From assembly GCA_026387665.1 (NCBI GenBank), contig JAPLLG010000007.1, positions 124,001 to 188,000 on the forward strand: a DNA stretch of 64,000 bases. The letters are read 5' to 3'. Shown piece by piece: positions 27,323 to 36,422 of this stretch. Position 1 is the stretch's first letter; each line of letters begins with the position of its first letter. The stretch comes from Nitrospirota bacterium. Lineage in GTDB: Bacteria > Nitrospirota > Nitrospiria > Nitrospirales > Nitrospiraceae. The notes under the pieces are model-generated. The model was not told the DNA's origin. It searched no databases and saw nothing but the letters and a program-made list of their open reading frames with translations. A program made the position numbers and the translations under genes.

Positions 27323-27667
27323 ATGTATACGTTGCTCATCGTCATCCATGTATTCATCTGTTTTCTCATGATCGGCGCGATCCTCTTGCAGTCCGGCAAG
27401 GGCGCTGAGATCGGCGCATCGTTCGGCGGCTCCAGCCAGACCGTCTTCGGAAGCCGTGGCCCAGCCAACTTCTTGAGCAAGTTCACGGTCGCCGTTGCCG
27501 CCATCTTCATGCTGACCTCCTTCAGCCTTGCCATCATGGCCAAAGAGCGGACCTTCTCCTCCACGGTCATCGATCTCAAGAAGAAAGAGACCTCTCAGAC
27601 CGCTCCGGTGACCCCGGCCACAACTCCGGCAGCTCCCGCTGCTGCCGACGCGGCTCCCGCTCATTAG
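27323..27667 (+). CDS. secG: Preprotein translocase subunit SecG
   Basis: 114 aa. Two TM segments (about 3-22 and 53-73) around the conserved LLQSGKGAEIGASFGG...FGSRG loop, which defines SecG. The C-terminal 35 residues are Ala/Pro/Thr-rich. The gene follows tpiA by 14 bp, an order seen in many bacteria. R1 copy 6 starts directly after the stop. Confidence 0.93.
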   Translation: MYTLLIVIHVFICFLMIGAILLQSGKGAEIGASFGGSSQTVFGSRGPANFLSKFTVAVAAIFMLTSFSLAIMAKERTFSSTVIDLKKKETSQTAPVTPATTPAAPAAADAAPAH

Positions 27668-27791
27668 GCGGACGCTGAAAAGGTCCGCCAACTTCGTTCT
27701 CGCATCGTTCAGACCCTCAACGTACCTTACGGGTGCGCCTCGGCCCTTCACTCGCTGCGGCCTTGCTGGACGGCTCTTTTGAGCGTCCGGC
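27668..27791 (+). repeat. R1 palindromic element, copy 6
   Basis: Starts at the base after the secG stop. The ends GCGGACGCT and AGCGTCCGGC pair almost completely. The mid-region and central hairpin are degenerate. Confidence 0.8.
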
Positions 27792-27892
27792 AACATCAAG
27801 AAATCGACATGCACGAGGCTGGTCGCAGGGACGCAGGAACTGACGCTCCTGCACCTCTACTGATCACACCTGATCGTTGAAATCGTAAGACG

Positions 27893-28807
27893 CTAAATGC
27901 GGGTAAGCCAGGCTGCGTGGGAAGGATCCTCCCCGCGCACGATGGCAAAGAACTTCTTTTGCAGAGCTTGGGTAATGGGACCGGGCTTTCCGGTTCCAAT
28001 GCGGCGATTGTCAATCTCCCGCACCGGGGTCAGCTCGGCCGCCGTCCCGGTCACGAACACTTCATCGGCGATATACATGTCATCGCGCGTGAATCGCTCT
28101 TCGGCCACGGCAATCCCCTGCTCCCGCGCCAGGTCAATGACGGAGCTTCTGGTGATGCCGTCGAGGATCGAGGTGAGCGGCGTGGTCTTGATCCGCCCCT
28201 TCCGCACGATGAAGATGTTCTCCCCAGTCCCTTCGGACACATAGCCCTCGGTATCGAGCAGGATGGCCTCATCGTAGCCGTCGATTTTGGCTTCCCGCTT
28301 CGCGAGGATCGAATTCACGTAGTAGCCGGAAATCTTCCCCCTCGTCATCGACACGTTGACGTGATGACGGGTAAAGGAGGATACGCGGGCCCTCATCCCG
28401 TTCGCCAGGGCGTCGTCTCCGAGGTAGGCGCCCCAGGTCCAGGCCGCAATGGCCAGCTTGATCGGATTGTCCCCCGGATAGACCCCCATCGCTCCATGCC
28501 CGATATAGACGAGCGGACGGATATAACAGGCTTCCAGCTTATTGATCTTCACGGTCTCCACAATGGCCTCGGCGACCTGCTTCCTGTCGAAGGGCAGCTG
28601 CATCATGCCGATATGGGAGGAATCGAACAGCCGATCGACATGTTCCTGCAGCCGGAAAATCGCCGAGCCGGACTTCCCCTTGTAGCAACGAATCCCCTCG
28701 AACGCCGCCAATCCATAATGGAGCGAATGGGTCATCACATGGACCTGTGCGTCCGCCCAATTGACGAACGCCCCGTCCATCCAAATTTTTCCTTGTGGTT
28801 CAAGCAT
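27893..28807 (-). CDS. ilvE: Branched-chain amino-acid aminotransferase
   Basis: 304 aa from the ATG at MLEPQGKIWMDG; an upstream 30-residue extension in frame is ignored. Fold-type IV PLP aminotransferase. The PLP Lys lies in RGKISGYYVNS. SEGTGENIFIV and GITRSSVIDLAREQGI, the phosphate-binding segments, and FVTGTAAELTPV match IlvE. It reversibly transaminates leucine, isoleucine and valine. Not grouped with other branched-chain genes here. Confidence 0.92.
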   Translation of the reverse strand: MLEPQGKIWMDGAFVNWADAQVHVMTHSLHYGLAAFEGIRCYKGKSGSAIFRLQEHVDRLFDSSHIGMMQLPFDRKQVAEAIVETVKINKLEACYIRPLVYIGHGAMGVYPGDNPIKLAIAAWTWGAYLGDDALANGMRARVSSFTRHHVNVSMTRGKISGYYVNSILAKREAKIDGYDEAILLDTEGYVSEGTGENIFIVRKGRIKTTPLTSILDGITRSSVIDLAREQGIAVAEERFTRDDMYIADEVFVTGTAAELTPVREIDNRRIGTGKPGPITQALQKKFFAIVRGEDPSHAAWLTRI

Positions 28808-28931
28808 AGCAACGAAGACGAACCGGTGAATGATGTGAGCGCCGAAAGCGGAATATAGCAGCGGGCTGGAAGAAGCGTCAAGCAAACGGGCGCGCAACCC
28901 CCACAGGCACGAAGGAGCGAAAGAAAGACGG

Positions 28932-29306
28932 CTAGGCAGGCCTCTGAGAGGCGCGAAGCTGCTGGCTCAATATATGGGCGATATGTGTCGCGGCGGACGG
29001 ATTGATGCGGACAAAGCCTAGGCCGAAATCATACCCATTCACCCAGCGGACCGTGGCCCGTTCAATTTCTATCGTCGGGCCACCGTCTGTCAGCTCAAAG
29101 CGGAGCGACAGTTCGAGGCCCGGCGTCACGGCATGTTCACCTTGAATACGCATCCCTGTATGGGACAGATTCGTCACCACACCCTTCCCCACACAATCCC
29201 CGCTCAGATAATAGAGCCCGCACTGGGTCGGGATGCGGCGGTAGGGACGGAGCACAAATCGCGTGCCTTTCGGCTGAGGCAGATGAGACTTCGGTGCGAC
29301 GGCCAT
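28932..29306 (-). CDS. PilZ domain protein
   Basis: 124 aa single PilZ domain. The c-di-GMP-binding signature is present: RPYRRIPT near the N-terminus (RxxxR) and NLSHTGMRIQ (D/NxSxxG) about 28 residues later. It probably acts as a small c-di-GMP receptor. The target is unknown and no diguanylate cyclase adjoins it. It is divergent from rplU. Confidence 0.85.
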   Translation of the reverse strand: MAVAPKSHLPQPKGTRFVLRPYRRIPTQCGLYYLSGDCVGKGVVTNLSHTGMRIQGEHAVTPGLELSLRFELTDGGPTIEIERATVRWVNGYDFGLGFVRINPSAATHIAHILSQQLRASQRPA

Positions 29307-29466
29307 AATTTATCTCCAATCCCAGGCGTAGCGTGACAATGACACAGCAGCATACGCCCAGGAATCAGCCCAAGATAGCCAACGAACAGGTTAACCCGAA
29401 GGAGGGGGAAAGGGCTGAAGAGGAGCCAGCGGGCGGGGAAATATCCGTGGGGGACGAGCCTTTGCC

Positions 29467-29496
29467 TTGACAGGCCTCAAGCCCCTATGTTACACA
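29467..29496 (+). promoter_or_regulatory. Putative sigma-70 promoter of rplU-rpmA
   Basis: TTGACA at 29467-29472 with TACACA at 29491-29496 (18-bp spacer); GTTACA two bases upstream is an alternative -10. It lies about 30 bp before the rplU ATG. Confidence 0.6.
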
Positions 29497-29525
29497 ATCA
29501 TCTTCTGTAACGGAGGCAGGGGTCT

Positions 29526-29840
29526 ATGTACGCAATCATTGAAACGGGCGGCAAGCAGTATCGGGTGGAAACTGGATCTTTGGTCCAGGTGGAGTCTCTT
29601 CCCGGCGAAATCGGGGGGACGATCGAAATCGGCGAAGTCAGGCTGGTTCACGGCGAAAAAGGCATGGTCGTCGGGCAACCGCTGGTCAAAGGGGCCATCG
29701 TCAAAGCCGAAATTATCGACCAGGACCGGACTCGCTCCATCACCATCTTCAAGAAACAACGGCGCAAGAACTATCGGCGGACCCGTGGCCATCGCCAGGG
29801 CTTCACCAAGCTGCGCATTACCGGTATCGAAACAGCTTAA
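29526..29840 (+). CDS. rplU: 50S ribosomal protein L21
   Basis: 104 aa. Opens MYAIIETGGKQYRVETG and contains KKQRRKNYRRTRGHRQ, which contacts 23S rRNA, as in L21. Followed 12 bp later by rpmA, then obgE and proB on the same strand, a widespread ribosomal-GTPase gene order. Confidence 0.97.
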   Translation: MYAIIETGGKQYRVETGSLVQVESLPGEIGGTIEIGEVRLVHGEKGMVVGQPLVKGAIVKAEIIDQDRTRSITIFKKQRRKNYRRTRGHRQGFTKLRITGIETA

Positions 29841-29852
29841 CGAGGATCAGTC

Positions 29853-30122
29853 ATGGCAACAAATAAAGGCGGCGGATCAACACGAAACGGGCGCGACAGT
29901 AATCCACAGTACCTTGGCGTCAAGGCCTATGCTGGGGAGACCGTCACGGCCGGATCCATCCTGATCCGTCAGCGCGGAACGAGATTCTTCCCCGGGTTCA
30001 ACGTGGGCCTCGGTAAAGACCATACCCTCTTCGCCCTCATTACGGGGATCGTGAAGTTCGAACGCGGCCGCGGACGGAAGAAGATCAGCGTCTATGCTGA
30101 CTCCGTGCCGGCGGTTTCCTAA
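29853..30122 (+). CDS. rpmA: 50S ribosomal protein L27
   Basis: 89 aa. The N-terminus [22 protein letters not shown] followed by GVKAYAGE is diagnostic of L27, whose tail reaches the peptidyl transferase centre. [25 protein letters not shown] follows. There is no N-terminal extension of the type cleaved in Firmicutes. Confidence 0.97.
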   Translation: MATNKGGGSTRNGRDSNPQYLGVKAYAGETVTAGSILIRQRGTRFFPGFNVGLGKDHTLFALITGIVKFERGRGRKKISVYADSVPAVS

Positions 30123-30160
30123 CGCATTCTTTCCTCTTTTCTCGTCACAGCTTCGTACCC

Positions 30161-30206
30161 GCGAGGACTCCCGGCATGACTGTACGTGCAGCGGGATGTT
30201 CCTCGC
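30161..30206 (+). other. Long hairpin between rpmA and obgE
   Basis: GCGAGGA and TCCTCGC at the two ends pair exactly, and an inner CCCGGCATG / CGTGCAGCGGG arm pairs with interruptions. No T run follows. It could be an RNA processing site or partial terminator separating ribosomal from GTPase expression. Confidence 0.4.
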
Positions 30207-30250
30207 AGGCAGCGATCCCTCAGCCTTCACACTGAAGAAACGGTGCGCCG

Positions 30251-31276
30251 ATGTTTGTTGATGAAGTCCGTATCCGCATCACTGCCGGTCGTGGCGGGGA
30301 CGGTTCATGCAGTTTTCGGCGTGAAAAGTTCGTGCCTCGCGGCGGACCTGACGGCGGCGATGGCGGCGATGGCGGGAATGTCATATTCGAAGCGTCGCCT
30401 CGCATGACGACGCTCCTCGACCTCCGGTACCAAAAACATTACGAAGCCGAAGTCGGTCGCCAGGGAGGCGCAGCCAACTGCTCCGGAAGAACCGGGGAAG
30501 ATGTGGTGGTGGTTCTGCCTGTCGGCACCGTCATCTACGACGATGAGACCGGCGACGTATTGGCCGACCTGGTCACGGCGGGACAGCGCTTCGTGGCAGC
30601 CCACGGAGGCCATGGAGGACGAGGGAACAACCACTTCGCGACTCCGACCAACCGCACGCCCACAGAGTTTGAACTCGGCACAGAAGGCGAAGTCAAATCC
30701 CTCCGGCTTGAGCTGAAACTGCTGGCCGACGTTGGACTGGTGGGCTTTCCCAATGCCGGAAAATCGACGCTCATCTCCGTCATCTCAGCGGCCAGGCCGA
30801 AGATCGCCGACTATCCCTTCACTACGCTGGTGCCGAATCTCGGGATCGTGCGCTGGGGAGAAAAGGGCAGCTTCGCCGTTGCAGACATTCCCGGAATCAT
30901 CGAAGGCGCCCATGAAGGCAAGGGACTGGGACTCCGGTTCCTCCGGCATATCGAACGGACGTCATTCTTGTTGTACATGGTCGACGTCTCGGAATGGGCC
31001 CCCGAAGAACCGGTCAAAAGCTTCGAGGTCATGCGCCAGGAACTCGCCGCCTACGATGAACCGATCACCGCACGCCCCTTTGCCGTGGTGGCGACGAAAA
31101 TCGATGCGGCGGGAGATGGCGCGCGCCTGCGCGAGTTGCAGAAATACTGTAAGCGCCATCGCTACCCCTGCCTCGCGATCTCTGCCGCCACGAGAGAAGG
31201 GCTGACAGAACTCGTCAACTATGTGGGGCAACAGGTTACGCAGCTGCGAACCACACCATGCGAGATCAGCTCTTAA
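30251..31276 (+). CDS. obgE: GTPase ObgE/CgtA
   Basis: 341 aa. The glycine-rich Obg domain opens the protein (FVDEVRIRITAGRGGDGSCSF). The G domain follows with GFPNAGKSTLISVIS, DIPGIIEGAHEGKGLG and ATKID. It acts in 50S subunit assembly. No third C-terminal domain is apparent. Its 3' end overlaps proB by 19 bp, so the two are coupled. Confidence 0.95.
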   Translation: MFVDEVRIRITAGRGGDGSCSFRREKFVPRGGPDGGDGGDGGNVIFEASPRMTTLLDLRYQKHYEAEVGRQGGAANCSGRTGEDVVVVLPVGTVIYDDETGDVLADLVTAGQRFVAAHGGHGGRGNNHFATPTNRTPTEFELGTEGEVKSLRLELKLLADVGLVGFPNAGKSTLISVISAARPKIADYPFTTLVPNLGIVRWGEKGSFAVADIPGIIEGAHEGKGLGLRFLRHIERTSFLLYMVDVSEWAPEEPVKSFEVMRQELAAYDEPITARPFAVVATKIDAAGDGARLRELQKYCKRHRYPCLAISAATREGLTELVNYVGQQVTQLRTTPCEISS

Positions 31277-32379
31277 AGCAAGCCACCCGCATCGTCATCA
31301 AAGTCGGGAGCAGTCTCGTTGCGTCCCGAGAGACCGGGCTGCGCCCGGAACGGATCGATCGGCTTGCGGATGAAATCGCGGCCCTCCGGTCCAGCGGTCG
31401 TGAAGTCCTGATCGTTTCCTCCGGCGCGATCGTTTCCGGCATCAAGAAGCTGGGCCTGACGGAATATCCCAAAAGTCTCCCCGTGAAGCAGGCGGCCGCC
31501 GCAGTCGGCCAGAGCCGGCTCATGTGGGCCTATGAGAAATCCTTCGAACGGCTCGATATCAAAGTGGCGCAGATCCTCCTGACGCACCAGGACCTGGCCG
31601 ATCGACGGCGCTTCCTCAATGCCCGCCATACCCTGAACGCCCTGATCGGATTCGGCGTCATCCCCGTTATCAACGAAAACGATACGGTGGCTGTGGATGA
31701 GATTCGCGTGGGGGACAACGACACCCTGGCAGCCGAAGTCGCCCATTTGGTCGACGCGGAACTGCTCATCATCCTCTCCGATATCGATGGCCTGTTCACG
31801 GAAGACCCGCGCAAAAATCCCGCTGCCACCCTGATTCCTCTGATCCAGGACATTACCGAAGACATTGAACAGCGGGCCGGCGTCTCCAGCACCTTCGAGG
31901 GGACCGGAGGCATGGCCACGAAAGTCCGGGCTGCCAAGAAAGTCAGCGAGTATGGCGTAGCCACCCTGATCATGAACGGGCAAGAAGCCGGCCTCCTCAC
32001 GACAGTTTTGGCCGGCGGCCCGGGCGGCAGCCTCTTCCTCGCGAAGGAACGCCGCTTCACCAGCCGCAAACATTGGATCGCTTTCACCCTCAGGCCCCGA
32101 GGCACCCTGACGCTCGACGCAGGGGCGGTCGAGGCCCTGGCCAAACGGGGCAAGAGCCTCCTGGCCTCCGGCATCCTGGAAACCGGCGGTCCGTTTGAAG
32201 CGGGCGATGCGGTCAGTTGCCTCGACCAGGATGGCAAAGAGTTCGCGAAAGGACTCGTGAACTTCTCGTCCGACCTGCTCGCAAAGATCAAAGGGCTCAA
32301 GACAACCGAAATCCAGCAGCAACTCGGGCCTCAGGAGTATGAAGAAGTCATACACCGGGACAACCTCGTCATCCTCTAG
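31258..32379 (+). CDS. proB: Glutamate 5-kinase
   Basis: 373 aa. First step of proline synthesis. Amino-acid kinase domain IVIKVGSSLVASRE... VSSGAIVSGIKKLG, NENDTVAVDEI, DIDGLFTEDPR and a GTGGMATKVRAAKKVSEYG motif, then a C-terminal PUA domain (about 285-365). Start overlaps obgE; R1 copy 7 begins directly after the TAG. proA was not seen in the window. Confidence 0.95.
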   Translation: MRDQLLKQATRIVIKVGSSLVASRETGLRPERIDRLADEIAALRSSGREVLIVSSGAIVSGIKKLGLTEYPKSLPVKQAAAAVGQSRLMWAYEKSFERLDIKVAQILLTHQDLADRRRFLNARHTLNALIGFGVIPVINENDTVAVDEIRVGDNDTLAAEVAHLVDAELLIILSDIDGLFTEDPRKNPAATLIPLIQDITEDIEQRAGVSSTFEGTGGMATKVRAAKKVSEYGVATLIMNGQEAGLLTTVLAGGPGGSLFLAKERRFTSRKHWIAFTLRPRGTLTLDAGAVEALAKRGKSLLASGILETGGPFEAGDAVSCLDQDGKEFAKGLVNFSSDLLAKIKGLKTTEIQQQLGPQEYEEVIHRDNLVIL

Positions 32380-32502
32380 CAGGATGCTGAAAAATTCCGC
32401 AAGCGGCGCTCTCGCATCGCTCAGAGGCTCAACGTACCACAAGGCTACGCTTCGCCTCTTCGCTCGCTGCGGCCTTGCTGGACGGCCTTTTTGAGCATCC
32501 TG
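32380..32502 (+). repeat. R1 palindromic element, copy 7
   Basis: Begins at the base after the proB stop (TAG then CAGGATGCTG). The ends CAGGATGCT and AGCATCCTG pair exactly; the inner arms are partly degenerate. Confidence 0.85.
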
Positions 32503-32612
32503 AGGTTATTCAAACTCCGGCACGATACGAAATATTCCAACCATGTTTGTGTGCGTACCGAGTTTTTCCGCAGCCTACTAGATGTGCATACGGAGATCCG
32601 AGTGCTGAGATT

Positions 32613-33356
32613 ATGATGTCGACCAACTCTGATTCTCAGCCTTCAGTGCCCAGCACCAAGCACTCAGGCATTCTTCGGCTAGGACTCCTCGGCGGCAGCT
32701 TCAACCCCATACACAACGGTCACCTGGCCATTGCGCGCCAGACGCGCGAGGCCCTCGGACTCGACCGGATCCTCTTCATTCCCACGGGACACCCTCCCCA
32801 TAAACACAATGCCAGCCTGGCCCCGACCCAAGACCGGTACGAAATGGTCCGTCTGGCCATCGCCTCAGACCCGACGCTGGCCATCTCGGATGTCGAACTC
32901 CGCCGGCCAGGCAAGTCCTACTCCATCGACACAGTTCGCCTGCTGCAGCAAGAATATGGCGCGCAGACCCAGCTCTTCTTCCTGGTCGGGCTCGATGCCT
33001 TTCTGGATTTTCCCTCCTGGCGTGACCCGCAAGCCTTGCTGGAGCTCTGCCAGTTCGTCATCCTCTCCAGGCCAGGCCAGTCGTTTCGTTCTCTGTCCAC
33101 GGTCCGACTGCTTCCACCGATTCCCTACCCCTCCCTGGCGGACCTGGATGCAGAGCGAATTTCCCAAATCACAGCGCCACTCGGCACGCAGGGCCTGATC
33201 TGTCTCAAACTACCGCCCTGCCCGATCTCCGCATCGGATATTCGCTCGCGCATCAGACAAGGACTCCCCGTTGCAAATCTATTGCCGCCCCCGGTGGAAT
33301 CTTATATACTCCAGCATCATCTCTACCAAGAGGACCGCGATCACACGAACCGCTAG
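32613..33356 (+). CDS. nadD: Nicotinate-nucleotide adenylyltransferase
   Basis: 247 aa. Adenylates nicotinate mononucleotide to deamido-NAD. The nucleotidyltransferase signature LGGSFNPIHNGHLAIA, the GHPPHKH segment and the ISASDIRSRIRQG motif are present. Two consecutive ATGs (32613, 32616) are possible starts; the first is given. A TTG-started rsfS frame overlaps its 3' end. nadA is at 53.3 kb in the same window. Confidence 0.92.
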   Translation: MMSTNSDSQPSVPSTKHSGILRLGLLGGSFNPIHNGHLAIARQTREALGLDRILFIPTGHPPHKHNASLAPTQDRYEMVRLAIASDPTLAISDVELRRPGKSYSIDTVRLLQQEYGAQTQLFFLVGLDAFLDFPSWRDPQALLELCQFVILSRPGQSFRSLSTVRLLPPIPYPSLADLDAERISQITAPLGTQGLICLKLPPCPISASDIRSRIRQGLPVANLLPPPVESYILQHHLYQEDRDHTNR

Positions 33357-33843
33357 ATCCACGGCCCTCGCCATTGCACAGGGCATGCTTGATAAGAAGG
33401 CCACCGACGTCATCGTCCTCCAGGTTGCGCCTCTGACCTCCGTTGCCGATTACCTGGTCATCGGCTCTGCAGATTCGGATCGCCAGGCCAGCGCGATCGC
33501 CGATCACATCAACGGCGTCCTCGCGCGCTCCGGATCCAAAGCACGCAGCATCGAAGGCGCAAGAAATTCGCAATGGGTCCTGATGGACTTCGGCGACGTC
33601 ATCGCGCATATTTTCCGGCAAGACGTCCGGGGCCATTACGCCCTCGAACGGCTGTGGGCCGACGCGAAACGCATCCCCGTGTCTGACGAACCACCGGTCG
33701 TAGAACAGGCGGCAGCCCCAGAGCCGGCAAAGAAGCCGAAAAAAATACCGGTGAAAAAAGCGCCGACCCAAAAGGTCCCAGCGAAAAAGGCCCCGGCCAA
33801 AAAAGCACCGATGAAGAAGGCGCCGACGAAGAAAAAGGCCTAG
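33271..33843 (+). CDS. rsfS: Ribosomal silencing factor RsfS with Lys/Ala/Pro-rich tail
   Basis: 190 aa from the TTG at 33271, the farthest start. The RsfS core is clear: AIAQGMLDKKATDVIVL, VADYLVIGSADSDRQ, WVLMDFGDVIAHIF. It binds L14 and stops subunit joining in starvation. The last about 45 residues repeat KKAP/KK motifs, resembling histone-H1-like tails, unusual for RsfS. The start is uncertain: in-frame ATGs occur only within or after the core, and the region overlaps nadD. nadD-rsfS is a common order. Confidence 0.8.
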   Translation: MQIYCRPRWNLIYSSIISTKRTAITRTARSTALAIAQGMLDKKATDVIVLQVAPLTSVADYLVIGSADSDRQASAIADHINGVLARSGSKARSIEGARNSQWVLMDFGDVIAHIFRQDVRGHYALERLWADAKRIPVSDEPPVVEQAAAPEPAKKPKKIPVKKAPTQKVPAKKAPAKKAPMKKAPTKKKA

Positions 33844-33847
33844 CCCG

Positions 33848-35248
33848 ATGCTCCGACTGCTCACCACCATTTTCCTGATCTGCCTCGGCATCTTCCTCTA
33901 CAGCTATTTCCGCGAATTGAACCCTGGGACGGTCGACATCAAGACCAGCCCCTCCATCCAGTTTCAATTGAGCCCCGTCACCCTCGTCGTCTTCTCCATG
34001 GCCCTCGGCGCCGTGCTCGTCACCTTGGCCGTGGGCATGAGACAAACCGCCCATGCCATCGGCAACTGGCGCAGCGCGCGGCTATTGCGGCGCAAGGAAA
34101 AGATCGACGCGTTCCATCGTGAAGGCACCCATGCCTTCATGTCCAAGCGCACCGTCGAAGCCATCGGCCTCTTCGAGAAGGCCCTGGCCATGGACCCGAA
34201 TCGCGTTGACTCGCTGCTCTGGCTGGGAAACATTTACCGCGCGGAGGACAACTTCGCGGAGGCGATCCGGCTCCATCAACGAGCGAACCGCGTCGACGAT
34301 CGCAACATCGAAATCCTGCTGGAGCTGGCGAAAGACTTAGAAGGCGCCAAACGTTATGAAGACGCCTTGCAGGCTCTGCACAAAATGCTCCGGATCGAAC
34401 CGGATAACCTGACGGCGCTCATTCGCGAGCGCGACCTCTTGATCCGGCTTGAAAAATGGAGCGAGGCGCTCGAAATCCAGCACCGGCTCCTCAAGGCCAA
34501 CCTGCCTGAACCGGAACGCAAGGCCGAGGCCCATCTCCTCACCGGCTGCACCTATGAAGTGGGGCGGCAGCTACTGGAGCGGGGCCACCCGGACAAAGCA
34601 CGGCGCTACTTCCGCGGCGCCATCAAGAAAGACCGAACATTTCTGCCCGCCTATATCGGTATCGGCGAAATCCTCATCCGGGAAGGCAAAACCAAACAGG
34701 CCGTTGAAATCCTTAAAAAGGTCTATGCCAAGACCCGTAGCATCATCATCCTGCACCGGCTCGAAGAACTCTTTCTCGAGCAAGGCGAACCAGGTGAAAT
34801 TATCCGGGTCTATCAGGACGCCCTTCATCAGGACCCGAACAATCCGGCCCTGCAGTTTTATTTGGGCAAACTCTACTATCGACTGGAAATGGTCGACGAA
34901 GCCTTCGACATCCTCTCGACCGTCGAAGGAATCCAGGATCAGCTGGTCGATTACCACAAAATCATGGCCAATCTGTTCCTGCGCAAGCAGCACATGGAGC
35001 AGGCCGTCGTGGAACTCAAGAAAGCCCTCCACTTCAAGAAACGCGTCGTCGTCCCCTACGTCTGCACCGCCTGCCAGCAGGAATCGACCGAATGGTCCGG
35101 ACGCTGCCGCCGTTGCGGAACCTGGAATACCTTCGTGGCATTGCCCTGGCCGAATGCCGGCCAAACGGTCTCCACTCAAGACAGCGGCCCCCTCCAGGTC
35201 TCTGAAGTCCCCTACCAGGGCATTGCTTCTCCCTTCGAAACCGTGTAG
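33848..35248 (+). CDS. LapA/LapB-like fusion: two TM segments, TPRs and rubredoxin-like zinc domain
   Basis: 466 aa. Domain order: TM1 (about 2-18), periplasmic loop, TM2 (about 44-64), a LapA-like (DUF1049) pair; then TPR helices from about 95 to 395; then a rubredoxin-type metal domain with Cys406, Cys409, Cys420, Cys423 (VCTACQQ...CRRCG). In enterobacteria LapA and LapB are separate and LapB regulates LPS synthesis through LpxC/FtsH. Here one chain has both, judged by eye. ATG is four bases after the rsfS stop. The final about 40 residues are unlike known LapB. Confidence 0.75.
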   Translation: MLRLLTTIFLICLGIFLYSYFRELNPGTVDIKTSPSIQFQLSPVTLVVFSMALGAVLVTLAVGMRQTAHAIGNWRSARLLRRKEKIDAFHREGTHAFMSKRTVEAIGLFEKALAMDPNRVDSLLWLGNIYRAEDNFAEAIRLHQRANRVDDRNIEILLELAKDLEGAKRYEDALQALHKMLRIEPDNLTALIRERDLLIRLEKWSEALEIQHRLLKANLPEPERKAEAHLLTGCTYEVGRQLLERGHPDKARRYFRGAIKKDRTFLPAYIGIGEILIREGKTKQAVEILKKVYAKTRSIIILHRLEELFLEQGEPGEIIRVYQDALHQDPNNPALQFYLGKLYYRLEMVDEAFDILSTVEGIQDQLVDYHKIMANLFLRKQHMEQAVVELKKALHFKKRVVVPYVCTACQQESTEWSGRCRRCGTWNTFVALPWPNAGQTVSTQDSGPLQVSEVPYQGIASPFETV

Positions 35249-35332
35249 GTTTTCAGCCAGTCCGGCTGCCTGACAGAGGCACAGCCATCCGCATCGCAAT
35301 CAATTCAACTTCTACAGATGATGGAGTCTCCC

Positions 35333-36328
35333 ATGGTCGACTATCAGGATTTCGCTGCTAAAGCCTTGCGCGACGAGACGCTGACGAGAAACGAATGCCA
35401 GGCCGTGCTCGACACTCCCGATGAACGATTGCTGGAACTTCTCCAGGCCGCCTTTACCGTTCGATCCCGCTATTTTGGCAAGACCGTGCGCCTCCAGATG
35501 TTGCAAAACGCCAAGAGCGGAGCCTGCCAGGAAGATTGTCACTACTGCTCACAATCTGCGACCTCCACCGCCCCCATCGAGCGCTACAACCTCTTGCCCC
35601 AAAAGCAGATGATCGACGGAGCCAGACAAGCAGCCGCCTCAAAGGCCCAACGCTATTGCATCGTCATCAGCGGCCGGAGTCCGTTGGATCGGGAAATCGA
35701 CGAAATCGCAGGAGCTGTCCGCTCCATCAAGCAGGAGATTCCGATTCAGATTTGCTGTTCACTGGGCCTCATGAGCGAGCAACAGGCCAAGCGACTGAAG
35801 GAAGCGGGAGTCGATCGGGTGAATCACAACTTGAATACAAGCGAAGCCTTTCATTCCTCCATCTGCAGCACCCACACGTTCCAAGACCGGCTCAACACCA
35901 TCCAGAACGCGCGAGCGGCAGGATTGGAGATCTGCTCCGGCGGGATCGTGGGCATGGGAGAGAAGGACGAGGACCTCATCGACCTAGCCATGGCCCTGAT
36001 CGACGTGAAACCTGACTCGATTCCGCTCAACACGCTCCATCCAGCCACTGGCACGCCGCTGGAGAACTGTGACAATCTGACCCCTCAACGCTGCCTGAAA
36101 GTGCTCTGCCTCTTCAGGTTCCTGCACCCACGCACCGAACTCCGCGTGGCCGGAGGCCGTGAGCATAATCTACGGAGTCTCCAGCCCTTGGCACTCTATC
36201 CAGCCGATTCCATCTTCGTGAACAACTACCTCACAACGCCAGGAGCCCCCGCTCCAGAAGTCTGGGGCATGATCGAAGATCTCGGCTTTAAAATTGAAGT
36301 CGAGCATCAGCAACCGGTCGCAAAGTAG
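35333..36328 (+). CDS. bioB: Biotin synthase
   Basis: 331 aa from the ATG with GGAG six bases upstream; ATGs 15 and 12 bp earlier are alternatives. Radical SAM enzyme inserting sulfur into dethiobiotin. The 4Fe-4S motif CQEDCHYCSQS (CxxxCxxC), RYCIVISGR, NHNLNTS, GGIVGMGE, and the C-terminal GGREHNLRSLQPLALYPADSIFVNNYLTTPG are present. The last 33 residues are encoded a second time after the downstream TA genes. Other bio genes are not adjacent. Confidence 0.95.
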   Translation: MVDYQDFAAKALRDETLTRNECQAVLDTPDERLLELLQAAFTVRSRYFGKTVRLQMLQNAKSGACQEDCHYCSQSATSTAPIERYNLLPQKQMIDGARQAAASKAQRYCIVISGRSPLDREIDEIAGAVRSIKQEIPIQICCSLGLMSEQQAKRLKEAGVDRVNHNLNTSEAFHSSICSTHTFQDRLNTIQNARAAGLEICSGGIVGMGEKDEDLIDLAMALIDVKPDSIPLNTLHPATGTPLENCDNLTPQRCLKVLCLFRFLHPRTELRVAGGREHNLRSLQPLALYPADSIFVNNYLTTPGAPAPEVWGMIEDLGFKIEVEHQQPVAK

Positions 36329-36422
36329 GAAACGGGTCCAGACACCCATCTCTCTCCCCACCCAACTCCCTTGGCACAGGGAATGGCTTGCCGTAGTCGA
36401 AATCTTGGGATAGAGTACCTCC

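Noticed and set aside
27917-28858. Plus-strand 313-codon frame opposite ilvE
   Set aside because: Same antisense effect; ilvE has a complete set of PLP motifs.
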